Source of the DNA: Nitrospira sp. UBA2083
Lineage (GTDB): Bacteria; Nitrospirota; Nitrospiria; Nitrospirales; Nitrospiraceae
Reading direction: 5' to 3'
Length of the DNA: 9,664 nt
Assembly (NCBI GenBank): GCA_002331625.1
Contig: DCZN01000007.1
Span: 397-10,060, forward strand
Numbering within the stretch: the first letter of the stretch is position 1; every line of letters starts with the position of its first letter. Below are positions 1 to 6,419 of this stretch, piece by piece. The translations under genes were made by a program, and so were the position numbers. The notes under the pieces were generated by a model. That model had not been told where the DNA came from. It saw only the letters and a list, made by a program, of their open reading frames with translations, and did not search any database.

Positions 1-578
1 CCAAGATGAACAATATCGACATCCAGCTCGCCAAGAATTATCTGCTCCCCAAGTTCGATTTTAAAGGGGGACAAATGGATGTCGGCGCGGACTGGACAGT
101 GGGAGTTGGGTATCGGACGGAATCGTGGTTTGCGATGCCGGTATTCCAGCGGGAAGGGCGTGGGAAGGTTCTGTATGCGGAAGCCGACCAGCAACAACTG
201 GCCTTGAAACAGCTGTACACCGAGCAGCAAGTCAGCATTGACGTGGACAACTGGCTCTCGGCACAAGTTCGGGCCAGAGACCGGGTGAAGGCGGCAACGG
301 AAGCGCTGCGGTTGGCGAAGACGCTGGAGGAGGGCGAACGCACCCGATTCAATATGGGCGCGAGTACCGTCCTCTTTGTGAACATTCGTGAGCGCAACGT
401 GGTGGAACAGGCGTACCAACTGTATCGGGCGCAGGCCGACTACGCCGTATCGCGTGGAGGCATGCTGTGGGCCAGGGGTGTGTTGGCGAAGCCGTGGGCC
501 GAAAGCGAGTTGGCGAAGTACGGGAACCCGGTGACGGCGGCAGGTATGAACGGCTTCAAACGACCGGGGCGCGATTAA
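1..578 (+). CDS. TolC-family outer membrane efflux protein, C-terminal part (5' end outside window)
   Basis: This is the last ~190 residues of an outer membrane factor of the TolC/OEP family, which forms a trimeric channel through the outer membrane and periplasm for an inner-membrane exporter. The ATG at 6 is internal: the preceding codons read on in frame, and the segment aligns without gaps to residues 342-531 of the TolC gene at 604-2199, where the same position is Leu after Ala-Lys. I counted 134 of 190 identical residues. Visible are the helix with IDVDNWLSA and RARDRVKAATEALRLAKTLE, then the family's second-half pattern of a Gly-Ala turn followed by a long helix (FNMGASTVLFVN, RERNVVEQAYQLYRAQADYA). 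Both proteins end in PGRD. The stop is 25 nt before the next TolC start, so the two are almost certainly co-transcribed. The N-terminal half cannot be judged. The family is clear; the exported substrate is unknown. Confidence 0.9.
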   Translation, partial: KMNNIDIQLAKNYLLPKFDFKGGQMDVGADWTVGVGYRTESWFAMPVFQREGRGKVLYAEADQQQLALKQLYTEQQVSIDVDNWLSAQVRARDRVKAATEALRLAKTLEEGERTRFNMGASTVLFVNIRERNVVEQAYQLYRAQADYAVSRGGMLWARGVLAKPWAESELAKYGNPVTAAGMNGFKRPGRD

Positions 579-587
579 TTCGGCAAC

Positions 588-594
588 AAAGGAG
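588..594 (+). promoter_or_regulatory. Shine-Dalgarno site that decides a TTG start
   Basis: AAAGGAG lies 9 nt before the TTG at 604. It favours this non-ATG start over the in-frame ATG at 631, which would cut the signal peptide in half and has no comparable site in front of it. Confidence 0.7.
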
Positions 595-603
595 CATCCT
601 TCC

Positions 604-2199
604 TTGATCCTTCTGCTGTTGTTCTCCTTGATGGCGATGTCGGCAACTGCACTGGCGCAGCCGGTGCACGATTCCAGTGTGTTGAAGGCCCAGTCCGTCC
701 GCACCGAAGCACTGACCATCAGCGAAGTGCTCGCCCGTATTGAATTGACGCATCCGCTGCTCCGGGCGACTGGACTGGAGCGTGTACAGGCTCGGGCGAA
801 AGTCCTGAAAGCATTGAGCGCTTGGGAACCGAAGGTTCGAAACGAGGTCGAATTCGATCGGTATCAAACGTTCAATCTGACCAACGTCAGTGGTGCACCA
901 AATCATTTAAGTTCTGGCTATAACGATCTCTTTCTTAAGGTCGGGCACCCCTGGGGGTGGGAGTTTTTCGGTGGGATCCGAAACGTCTTTGGAGATTTTG
1001 CGACCCTCAGCGGGGTGAGCTCCCTTAACCTCGAACGTAATGTGCAAAGTCCCGGGGTGGGGATTCCCCAAGACTTACAACTGTTTTATCCCCAACAAAT
1101 GGCCCTCATCGGCGGAAGGCTGAATCTTCTGCGGGGATTCATGGTCAACGAAGAGTTTGCCCAATTCCAACAGGCGGAGCTCGCGGGGCCGCAAGCAGAG
1201 ATCAAGGTGGCGCAAAAACGGCAAGATCTCTACCTGGCCGGGGCCGTGCAATACTGGGATTGGCAGGTCGCCGTTAAGCAAGCCGATGTGGTGAAGCGTG
1301 CGCTGGCTGTTGCCGAAGAGCGCTACCGCATGGTTGAGGGTAGGGCCAAATCAGGCGCGGTCGCTCCCATCGACGTGGTCGAAGCTCGAGAGGAAGTTCA
1401 GCGCCGTCGAGAAGCAGCCATCGCAGCACAACGGAAGGTGGAATATGAGCAATATAAGCTGGCCCTCTTTCTCTGGGAGAACGGCGAACCAGTGACGCCT
1501 CGACCGGAGTGGGCACCGGAGTTTCAAGGAGAAACGCCGCTGCCGAGTGAGGAGGACGTAGCAGCCTACAAAGTAGAAGCGACGGAAGATCGGCCGGAAG
1601 TGCGAGATCTCTACGTTGAAGCCAAATTGAACAATATCGAAATAAAACTGGCGAAGAACAGTCTGCTTCCAAAATTAATCGTTGAGGGGGGGCCGGCGAT
1701 CGGTTCTATCTATTGGGTCGGCGGCGTAGGCTACCGAATGGCAACTCTCTTCAGTATGCCGCTGTTCAATCGAGGTGCCCGAGGAAAGGTCCTCCACGCA
1801 GAGGCGGAGCAGGAACGATTGGCGTATAAGCAGGCCTACACTGAACGTCAGGTCCAGATCGACGTGGACAACTGGCTTTCAGCCATTGTGCGAGCTCGAG
1901 ATCGAGTGAAGGCCTCGACCGAGGCTCTTCGATTGGCCAAGACCTTAGAGGAAGGCGAGCGAGCTCGGTTCAATATGGGAGCCACGAGTGTCCTCTTCGT
2001 CAACCTGCGCGAGCGTGCAGTGGTCGAAGCAGCCTACGAACTGTACCGCTCGCAAGCCGACTATGCAGTGGCTCGAGGTGGGATGCTCTGGGCAAGGGGC
2101 GCATTGTCGAAGCCCTGGCCAGAAACTGAGTTAGCTAAGTATGGGAATTCACTGTACGCAGCCGGTTCATCGGGACGCAAGCTACCGGGCCGTGATTGA
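604..2199 (+). CDS. TolC-family outer membrane efflux protein (complete paralog)
   Basis: A 531-residue outer membrane factor, somewhat longer than the common 420-500 residues. Residues 1-18 form a hydrophobic signal peptide ending in ALA, with likely cleavage before Gln19; its n-region has no Lys or Arg, which is odd. The TTG start is chosen because AAAGGAG precedes it at 9 nt and because it completes the signal peptide. The mature protein shows the OEP internal duplication: a periplasmic helical stretch at about 200-295 (QYWDWQVAVKQADVVKRAL, then SGAVAPIDVVEAREEVQRR) is echoed at about 412-500 (VDNWLSAIVRARDRVKAST, then MGATSVLFVNLRERAVVEAA). Residues about 85-178 and 355-392 are Gly/aromatic-rich and probably give the beta-barrel strands and loops. 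It lies 25 nt behind a TolC paralog and upstream of an ABC-like protein and an HlyD protein, so it is probably the exit duct of that exporter. The substrate is unknown. Confidence 0.92.
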   Translation: MILLLLFSLMAMSATALAQPVHDSSVLKAQSVRTEALTISEVLARIELTHPLLRATGLERVQARAKVLKALSAWEPKVRNEVEFDRYQTFNLTNVSGAPNHLSSGYNDLFLKVGHPWGWEFFGGIRNVFGDFATLSGVSSLNLERNVQSPGVGIPQDLQLFYPQQMALIGGRLNLLRGFMVNEEFAQFQQAELAGPQAEIKVAQKRQDLYLAGAVQYWDWQVAVKQADVVKRALAVAEERYRMVEGRAKSGAVAPIDVVEAREEVQRRREAAIAAQRKVEYEQYKLALFLWENGEPVTPRPEWAPEFQGETPLPSEEDVAAYKVEATEDRPEVRDLYVEAKLNNIEIKLAKNSLLPKLIVEGGPAIGSIYWVGGVGYRMATLFSMPLFNRGARGKVLHAEAEQERLAYKQAYTERQVQIDVDNWLSAIVRARDRVKASTEALRLAKTLEEGERARFNMGATSVLFVNLRERAVVEAAYELYRSQADYAVARGGMLWARGALSKPWPETELAKYGNSLYAAGSSGRKLPGRD

Positions 2200-2288
2200 G
2201 GTGGTGACCGCACAGACTAGATGATCCGTGTTAATGCATAGTTCGTTTGGTGGGCTTGGATGTTGATACGGGAATGAATTAAGTTCCG

Positions 2289-2298
2289 TTGTATACAA
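2289..2298. repeat. Short perfect palindrome in the tolC-ABC gap
   Basis: TTGTATACAA is a perfect 10-nt palindrome in the 149-nt gap between the TolC gene and the ABC-like gene. It lies about 50 nt before the ATG and could be a repressor half-site pair, but a palindrome this short can arise by chance. No convincing promoter pair or terminator is visible in this gap: TTGATA at 2263-2268 has no -10 box at usable spacing. Confidence 0.2.
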
Positions 2299-2348
2299 AG
2301 TGGTAGGGGGCCGATGATTCACATTCTGACATATTACTGGGGGTGCTC

Positions 2349-4025
2349 ATGAAAGAACCTCAGGGCGAAGGTAACCAGGGCCTGTTCGAAGCATTGATGA
2401 GGCAGCTGTCCGTGGCCATGCGGGCTGAGAAAAAGATCATGAGTTTGCTTTTTTCTTACGCCCTGGCTGTCGGCTTCTTCTCACTTATCATTCCGTTGAC
2501 GGTGCAGGAATTGGTCAGCACCTTTTCTTACGCCATTCAGCCGGTCATGATTTGGACCTTGACCGGTATCATGTTCTCGGTGTTGTTGTTCGTCGGTCTA
2601 TTCAAGACCTTCCACTTTTATGCGGTGGATGTCATTCAGCGGCGTGTCTTTGCGCGAGTCGCTGTGGCGATGGTCGAACAGCTGCCCCGGAATCGATTTA
2701 AAGGGGCGCGGCCCGAACTGGCAAACTATTTTATCGAAACGGTGTTCATGCAGCGGGCCTTGTCGACGCTGCTCGTCGATCTCTTGAATGTGGTGGTGGG
2801 TGGATCGGTCGGCATGATCATGTTGGTCGTCTACCATCCCTATTTCCTTGTGTATAACCTCCTGCTCATGGCAGGGTTCGCAATTACGTTTTTTGTGCTC
2901 TCTCGTGGTGCACTGAAGACGACCCTTGCGATGTCCCATGCCAAATACGACGTCTTCAACTTTATCCAAGAGGTTTCTCAGAATGCATTGCAGTTGAAGG
3001 CGACTGATAGCCGACCGTTTCTCATCCAGAAAACCGACGCACTCGTCAGTCGATACGTGGAAACTCGAAAGGCACGGTTTGCCGTGCTGGTGCGACAGTA
3101 TATCGGTTCCGTCGGAGGGCAGGCGATTGCCCAGGCTGGTGCTCTCGGCATCTCAGGCTCACTCTTGGCATCAGGACAGTTGACCCTCGGGCAGTTGGTC
3201 GCGGTTCAGGCCGTGGTCAGTGCCTTGGTCATCAACTTCGACTCACTGATCAAGAACATGGGGTTCGTGTACTATTTCTTTGCGTCCCTGACTCACCTGG
3301 ATGAGGTCTTCAGGCAGGAACAAGATGTCGTCTCGACCGAATCGGCGGTGGCGTTGCCGAAGCATTTGGGACAAGGAGTTCGGGTGACCTGTAAAGGGGT
3401 CAGCCTTATCCACGGCGGCGTGTCGGTGTTCGACGGCTTCAACCTGGATGTTGCGCCTGGGGAGAAGCTCGGAATTTATGCCAGGACTACGGCGGCCAAG
3501 ACGGCGTTGGCCAGAGTGCTGGGCGGTCTCGAAACACCGACCGGAGGTGTGGTTCAGTACAATGGCGTCGATCTTCGTTACATCGAAGGGAATGCCATTA
3601 ACCAATGTCGCAGCGTGATGATTGATTCTCAGTTGTCTCTGGTGAAGGGAACAATCGAGGAAAATATTGTGATGGGTCGTTCCTACGTCACCTATGATGA
3701 CCTCAACTGGGCACTGCGGTTCACCGAGCTTGAAGAAGATGTCGAAGGACTTTCACGCGGCGTGAAGTCCGATATCTCCGCGCTCGGAGAATCTCTATCT
3801 CCGACCCACATCGTGCAGATCCTCTTGGCCCGCGCCATTCTTGGGCGTCCGCAAGTGCTCATATTTGATGGCTTGATTCACTCGCTTGAGCCATCGTTGC
3901 GGGAACGGATTCTACGTCGGTTGTGCTCGAAGGACGAAGCCTGGTCGGTGATCTTTGTGTCGACCGATCCGAATCTCACGGATCATGCGGATCGTCGTAT
4001 TATGTTGCATCATGCTCATGCATAA
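2349..4025 (+). CDS. ABC exporter-like protein (membrane domain fused to a degenerate ATPase domain)
   Basis: A 558-residue half-transporter of the type I exporter layout. The ATG at 2349 is preferred because five G's (2339-2343) sit 5 nt upstream; a GTG at 2343 would overlap that site. Six hydrophobic segments lie at about 32-56, 66-85, 139-165, 167-186, 248-273 and 283-310, followed by an ATPase-like domain at about 345-558. The fold landmarks are kept (APGEKLGIY before the P-loop, GTIEENI after the Q-loop region, ILLARAIL after the signature), but the functional motifs are not. Walker A reads ARTTAAKT (378-385) with all three glycines lost and only Lys384-Thr385 kept. The signature reads LSPTH (483-487) instead of LSGGQ. 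The catalytic Glu after Walker B Asp507 is Gly508. The switch His is Thr539. The A-loop aromatic appears to be His. The frame is intact, so it is not an ordinary pseudogene. It is probably the inner-membrane part of the TolC/HlyD set, with ATPase activity doubtful. Confidence 0.88.
   Translation: MKEPQGEGNQGLFEALMRQLSVAMRAEKKIMSLLFSYALAVGFFSLIIPLTVQELVSTFSYAIQPVMIWTLTGIMFSVLLFVGLFKTFHFYAVDVIQRRVFARVAVAMVEQLPRNRFKGARPELANYFIETVFMQRALSTLLVDLLNVVVGGSVGMIMLVVYHPYFLVYNLLLMAGFAITFFVLSRGALKTTLAMSHAKYDVFNFIQEVSQNALQLKATDSRPFLIQKTDALVSRYVETRKARFAVLVRQYIGSVGGQAIAQAGALGISGSLLASGQLTLGQLVAVQAVVSALVINFDSLIKNMGFVYYFFASLTHLDEVFRQEQDVVSTESAVALPKHLGQGVRVTCKGVSLIHGGVSVFDGFNLDVAPGEKLGIYARTTAAKTALARVLGGLETPTGGVVQYNGVDLRYIEGNAINQCRSVMIDSQLSLVKGTIEENIVMGRSYVTYDDLNWALRFTELEEDVEGLSRGVKSDISALGESLSPTHIVQILLARAILGRPQVLIFDGLIHSLEPSLRERILRRLCSKDEAWSVIFVSTDPNLTDHADRRIMLHHAHA
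3480..3965 (+). other. Eroded nucleotide-binding motifs of the ABC-like protein
   Basis: This interval spans the motifs that define an ABC ATPase. Walker A is at 3480-3503 (ARTTAAKT against GxxGxGKS/T). The signature is at 3795-3809 (LSPTH against LSGGQ). Walker B Asp is at 3867-3869 and is followed by Gly at 3870-3872, where the catalytic Glu is expected. The D-loop reads HSLE instead of SALD. The switch histidine position at 3963-3965 is Thr. The motif spacing is normal, so the alignment is not in doubt. Loss of function is inferred from these substitutions. Confidence 0.85.
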
Positions 4026-4064
4026 AGCGGCAGAACGGCCAATTCATCTAGCTACATTTATTAT

Positions 4065-4069
4065 GGAGG
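4065..4069 (+). promoter_or_regulatory. Shine-Dalgarno site of the HlyD-type gene
   Basis: GGAGG sits 4 nt before the ATG at 4074, a slightly short spacing that still points to this start. The preceding gene ends 48 nt upstream of the ATG, with no terminator between them. Confidence 0.6.
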
Positions 4070-4073
4070 CTCC

Positions 4074-5519
4074 ATGGCTAGCCTAGGTCGCGGTCTCGAA
4101 AACAGTGGGGAACGTGCGCTAGTTCAGCGAGGGGTCGGCTTGGAGGCGATCACCATTGAACAGGGCCCTGCGCTGGCAAAGTTACCCTGCTGGCAAGCCG
4201 TACAAATCCCGAAGGGGATGTTCACGGCTTCACGTGCGATCCTCACGATTCTTCTCTTATTTCTCATCATTCTCGAATTCGTGCCCTGGACGCAGACAAT
4301 CAGCGCAACAGGGAAGGTCTCGGCTTACACTCCGTATGATCGACCCCAGCAGATTGAATCGCGGATTACGGGGCGGGTTAAGTCTTGGCATATTTATGAA
4401 GGCGTCAAGGTCAAGAAAGGCGACCTCGTCGGTGAGCTCGAGGATTACGATCCGACATTCATGGCGCCAGAAATCCTTCCCCTCTTCGAACAACGGAAGG
4501 TTGCCTTGGAACAAACACGCCAGGCTGCGTTGGCGAGAGCTGATCAGCTGAATCGTCGAATCGGTGAAATGAGGAAACTGGTTCAGGCTGCCGTTCCATC
4601 GGCAGAAGCCAGAGTAGTGGAAGCTGACAATAAGGTGCGAGAAGCACAACAAAAGGTCGAGCAGCTGAAGATCGATGTGCACACAGCGCAACTCAATGTT
4701 GATCGTCACCGCCAACTGGTCAGGGACGGGTTGGTTTCTCAACGAGAACTTGAGTTGACGATTCAAACTGAAATTGGGACCAAGGCCGGTCTGCAGGCAG
4801 CGCAGGCGAGTCTCCTGGCGGCGGAGCAGGCTAGGTCATCATTGAGTTTCGGTCGTGATCAGATCTCCGCAGATGTCAACCAGAAGCTGATGGATGCAAT
4901 AGCGTCTCGTGATTCAGCGGTCGCCGAAGCTGCAAAGGCTACTGAATCATTGGCAGATATCTCCTACCGGCAACAGGGAGTTCAGCAACGAATTGAGGCC
5001 GCGAAGCTGTACGCTCCGATGGATGGTACGGTCGTCAAGATGGCGAAAGTCGGTATCAATGAGACAGTGAAGCAGGGAGAAAATTTGGTGACCATTTCTC
5101 CACTCGCTGCCGATCCTGCTATCGAGATGGTCGCTGAGGGATTGGATTCCCCATTGCTGAAACCAGGTCGCAAAGTCCGGATCCTGTTCTTTGGTGTACC
5201 GGCTATTCCCTTGCCGGCGTGGCCTGGGTTGATGGCGGGCACCCGTGGTGGCGTCATCAAGGTGGTGGACCAGATCGACGATGGGAAAGGCAACTACCGG
5301 TTTTGGGTGGTTCCTGATCCAGATGATCCTCAACCATGGCCTGAACAGGCACAGGTGAGACAAGGTACGAAGGTGCTGGGCTGGGTGATTATGAATCGTG
5401 TTCCGCTCTGGTACGAACTGTGGCGGCGGTTTAACTTCTTCCCGCCGGATTACCTCGAGCGGTCACCCAGTGTGTTTGAAATGTTTGCGCCCAAGGTGGC
5501 AGCACCGGGCGGCAAGTAA
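4074..5519 (+). CDS. HlyD-family membrane fusion protein (periplasmic adaptor)
   Basis: A 481-residue adaptor of the type expected to bridge an inner-membrane ABC exporter and a TolC channel. About 54 cytoplasmic residues come first, with no cleavable signal peptide. One membrane anchor follows at about 55-70 (ILTILLLFLIILEFVPW). The first half of the lipoyl/barrel-sandwich domain is at about 93-122 (GRVKSWHIYEGVKVKKGDLV). A long helical hairpin at about 135-308 is rich in Ala, Gln, Glu and Lys, with a turn near DGLVSQREL. The second lipoyl half is at about 311-342 (YAPMDGTVVKMA, GENLVTISP). A beta-barrel region then runs to about 440, and the C-terminal tail is aromatic-rich (PLWYELWRRFNFFPPDY). 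GGAGG precedes the ATG by 4 nt. The 48-nt gap after the ABC-like gene has no terminator, so the two are probably co-transcribed. A strong terminator follows, closing the unit. The family is clear; the cargo is unknown. The long cytoplasmic N-terminus could contact the ABC-like partner. Confidence 0.92.
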   Translation: MASLGRGLENSGERALVQRGVGLEAITIEQGPALAKLPCWQAVQIPKGMFTASRAILTILLLFLIILEFVPWTQTISATGKVSAYTPYDRPQQIESRITGRVKSWHIYEGVKVKKGDLVGELEDYDPTFMAPEILPLFEQRKVALEQTRQAALARADQLNRRIGEMRKLVQAAVPSAEARVVEADNKVREAQQKVEQLKIDVHTAQLNVDRHRQLVRDGLVSQRELELTIQTEIGTKAGLQAAQASLLAAEQARSSLSFGRDQISADVNQKLMDAIASRDSAVAEAAKATESLADISYRQQGVQQRIEAAKLYAPMDGTVVKMAKVGINETVKQGENLVTISPLAADPAIEMVAEGLDSPLLKPGRKVRILFFGVPAIPLPAWPGLMAGTRGGVIKVVDQIDDGKGNYRFWVVPDPDDPQPWPEQAQVRQGTKVLGWVIMNRVPLWYELWRRFNFFPPDYLERSPSVFEMFAPKVAAPGGK

Positions 5520-5526
5520 TCGATTC

Positions 5527-5556
5527 GCGCCGCACGCTTCGTGCGGCGCCTCTTTT
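5527..5556 (+). terminator. Rho-independent terminator after the export cluster
   Basis: A perfect 10-bp GC-rich stem (GCGCCGCACG at 5527-5536 with CGTGCGGCGC at 5540-5549) has a 3-nt loop and is followed by CTCTTTTG. It begins 7 nt after the HlyD stop codon. This is a textbook intrinsic terminator for the + strand. Confidence 0.9.
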
Positions 5557-5562
5557 GTCAGG

Positions 5563-5599
5563 ACGATGGCCCAGGTGATCCCTGGGCCATCGTTATTTC
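5563..5599 (+). terminator. Second perfect hairpin, possible back-up terminator
   Basis: ACGATGGCCCAGG (5563-5575) and CCTGGGCCATCGT (5581-5593) form a perfect 13-bp stem with a 5-nt loop, followed by TATTTCT. The T-run is weak, so it may be a back-up terminator or a 3'-end stabilising structure. On the minus strand neither hairpin is followed by a T-run, so the pair is not bidirectional. Confidence 0.6.
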
Positions 5600-5740
5600 T
5601 GGCACCTACCTACAGGCTGTGAGGAACAAATGCCTTGCTGTTTGATCAGCGTCTGATGGTTTGGTTTCATCATGTCGCTTCCCTTCTAGAGCACAACATC
5701 AGAGTTGAAATTCTAAGCGGCTCTTCCAACTCGGACCGCC

Positions 5741-5769
5741 TTGACCACATTGGTGAGACTCGCTATTGT
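5741..5769 (+). promoter_or_regulatory. Predicted sigma70-type promoter of purEK
   Basis: TTGACC (5741-5746, 5 of 6 to consensus) is separated by exactly 17 nt from TATTGT (5764-5769, 4 of 6). Transcription would start near 5776-5778, about 50 nt before the purE start chosen here. It lies downstream of the tandem hairpins that end the export cluster, as expected for an independent purine operon. No PurR-like operator was recognised. The rest of the 309-nt gap between 5520 and 5828 holds nothing else I can support. Confidence 0.55.
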
Positions 5770-5812
5770 CCGGATATCTGGCTGGTTGTGCAGTGTCAAT
5801 TGACTCAAATGG

Positions 5813-5818
5813 AAGGAG
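5813..5818 (+). promoter_or_regulatory. Shine-Dalgarno site favouring the longer purE start
   Basis: AAGGAG lies 10 nt before the ATG at 5829. A weaker GGGAG at 5871-5875 lies 10 nt before the in-frame ATG at 5886, so both starts remain possible. The longer form is preferred on motif quality. Confidence 0.5.
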
Positions 5819-5828
5819 ACAGAGCGGC

Positions 5829-6419
5829 ATGGGCAAGACCAAGCAGACCTCGAGCCAATCTCCGCACCACGGGAGTTTGAAGAAGATGAAAAACAGCCCT
5901 ATTGTCGGAGTGTTGGGGGGGAGTAAGTCGGACTTTCCCGTATTGGAAAAAGCGGGTGCGATCTTAGCTCAATTGGGTATTCCGTATGAGCTCCTCGTCG
6001 TGTCTGCCCATCGTACGCCTGACCGACTGTTTGAGTATGCCGAAACGGCGTCAGATCGAGGCGTCAGCGTGATTATTGCCGGGGCAGGAGGGGCGGCTCA
6101 CCTTCCTGGTATGGTTGCAGCCAAGACCCATCTTCCTGTGATCGGCGTTCCGATCCCAACTGAACATCTCCGAGGCCTTGATTCTTTGCTGTCCATTGTC
6201 CAGATGCCCAAAGGAATTCCCGTTGCCACAGTGGCGATCGGTGGTGCTGAAAATGCAGGACTGCTTGCAGCACAGATCCTTGCCGGGTGGCACCCCGAAA
6301 TCACGGAGCGTATCAAGGATTTTCGTCGTACCCAAACCGAGAAGGTCTTAAGTTCTCCAGAGGCCAATGGCAAGAGTGGGAGTGTGACGAATACTCTCAG
6401 GGCGAGACGTCGATCGTGA
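5829..6419 (+). CDS. purE: N5-carboxyaminoimidazole ribonucleotide mutase
   Basis: Class I PurE, cytoplasmic, converting N5-CAIR to CAIR in de novo purine synthesis using the product of PurK. Numbered from 5829 (196 residues), the signature motifs are GSKSD at 31-35 (substrate phosphate loop), SAHRTP at 59-64 (holding the catalytic His), [12 protein letters not shown] at 84-95, and SLLSIVQMP at 119-127. The start is uncertain. ATG 5829 has AAGGAG at 10 nt and adds a 19-residue Ser/Lys/Gln/His-rich extension, whereas ATG 5886 gives a conventional N-terminus ([12 protein letters not shown]). The tail after about residue 175 is Arg-rich and a little longer than in E. coli PurE. The stop overlaps the purK start by 4 nt, and pairing with PurK supports the class I assignment. 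A promoter candidate lies about 50 nt upstream. Confidence 0.97.
   Translation: MGKTKQTSSQSPHHGSLKKMKNSPIVGVLGGSKSDFPVLEKAGAILAQLGIPYELLVVSAHRTPDRLFEYAETASDRGVSVIIAGAGGAAHLPGMVAAKTHLPVIGVPIPTEHLRGLDSLLSIVQMPKGIPVATVAIGGAENAGLLAAQILAGWHPEITERIKDFRRTQTEKVLSSPEANGKSGSVTNTLRARRRS

Noticed and set aside
6..578. ATG at 6 as the true start of a short TolC-like gene
   Set aside because: The frame stays open to the window edge, and the Met aligns with an internal Leu in the downstream paralog, so the gene simply begins outside the window.
2263..2297. Promoter for the ABC-like gene (TTGATA with TATACA)
   Set aside because: The spacing of 23 nt is too long for a sigma70 promoter.
2343..2348. GTG at 2343 as the start of the ABC-like gene
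   Set aside because: It overlaps the G-run that serves as ribosome binding site for the ATG at 2349.
2349..4025. ABC-like gene as an ordinary decaying pseudogene
   Set aside because: There is no stop, frameshift or deletion in 558 codons, and the spacing between motif positions is normal, so it is reported as an intact gene with a degenerate ATPase domain.
4257..4766. Longest minus-strand open frame (169 codons)
   Set aside because: It is fully inside the HlyD-family gene, reads as a low-complexity shadow, and has no family resemblance. The same applies to the minus-strand frames at 38-397, 1274-1672, 2598-2969, 4947-5363 and 6098-6472.
5766..5828. Longer purE start at TTG 5766
   Set aside because: It falls inside the predicted -10 box and has no ribosome binding site.
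5635..5880. Open frame of 81 codons (TTG start) between the terminators and purE
   Set aside because: There is no recognisable motif, it starts with TTG, it spans the predicted purEK promoter, and it overlaps the likely purE start in another frame.
6287..6415. Longer purK starts inside purE
   Set aside because: The extra residues would overlap conserved purE coding sequence and do not resemble PurK; the GTG in the GTGA overlap gives a normal PurK N-terminus.
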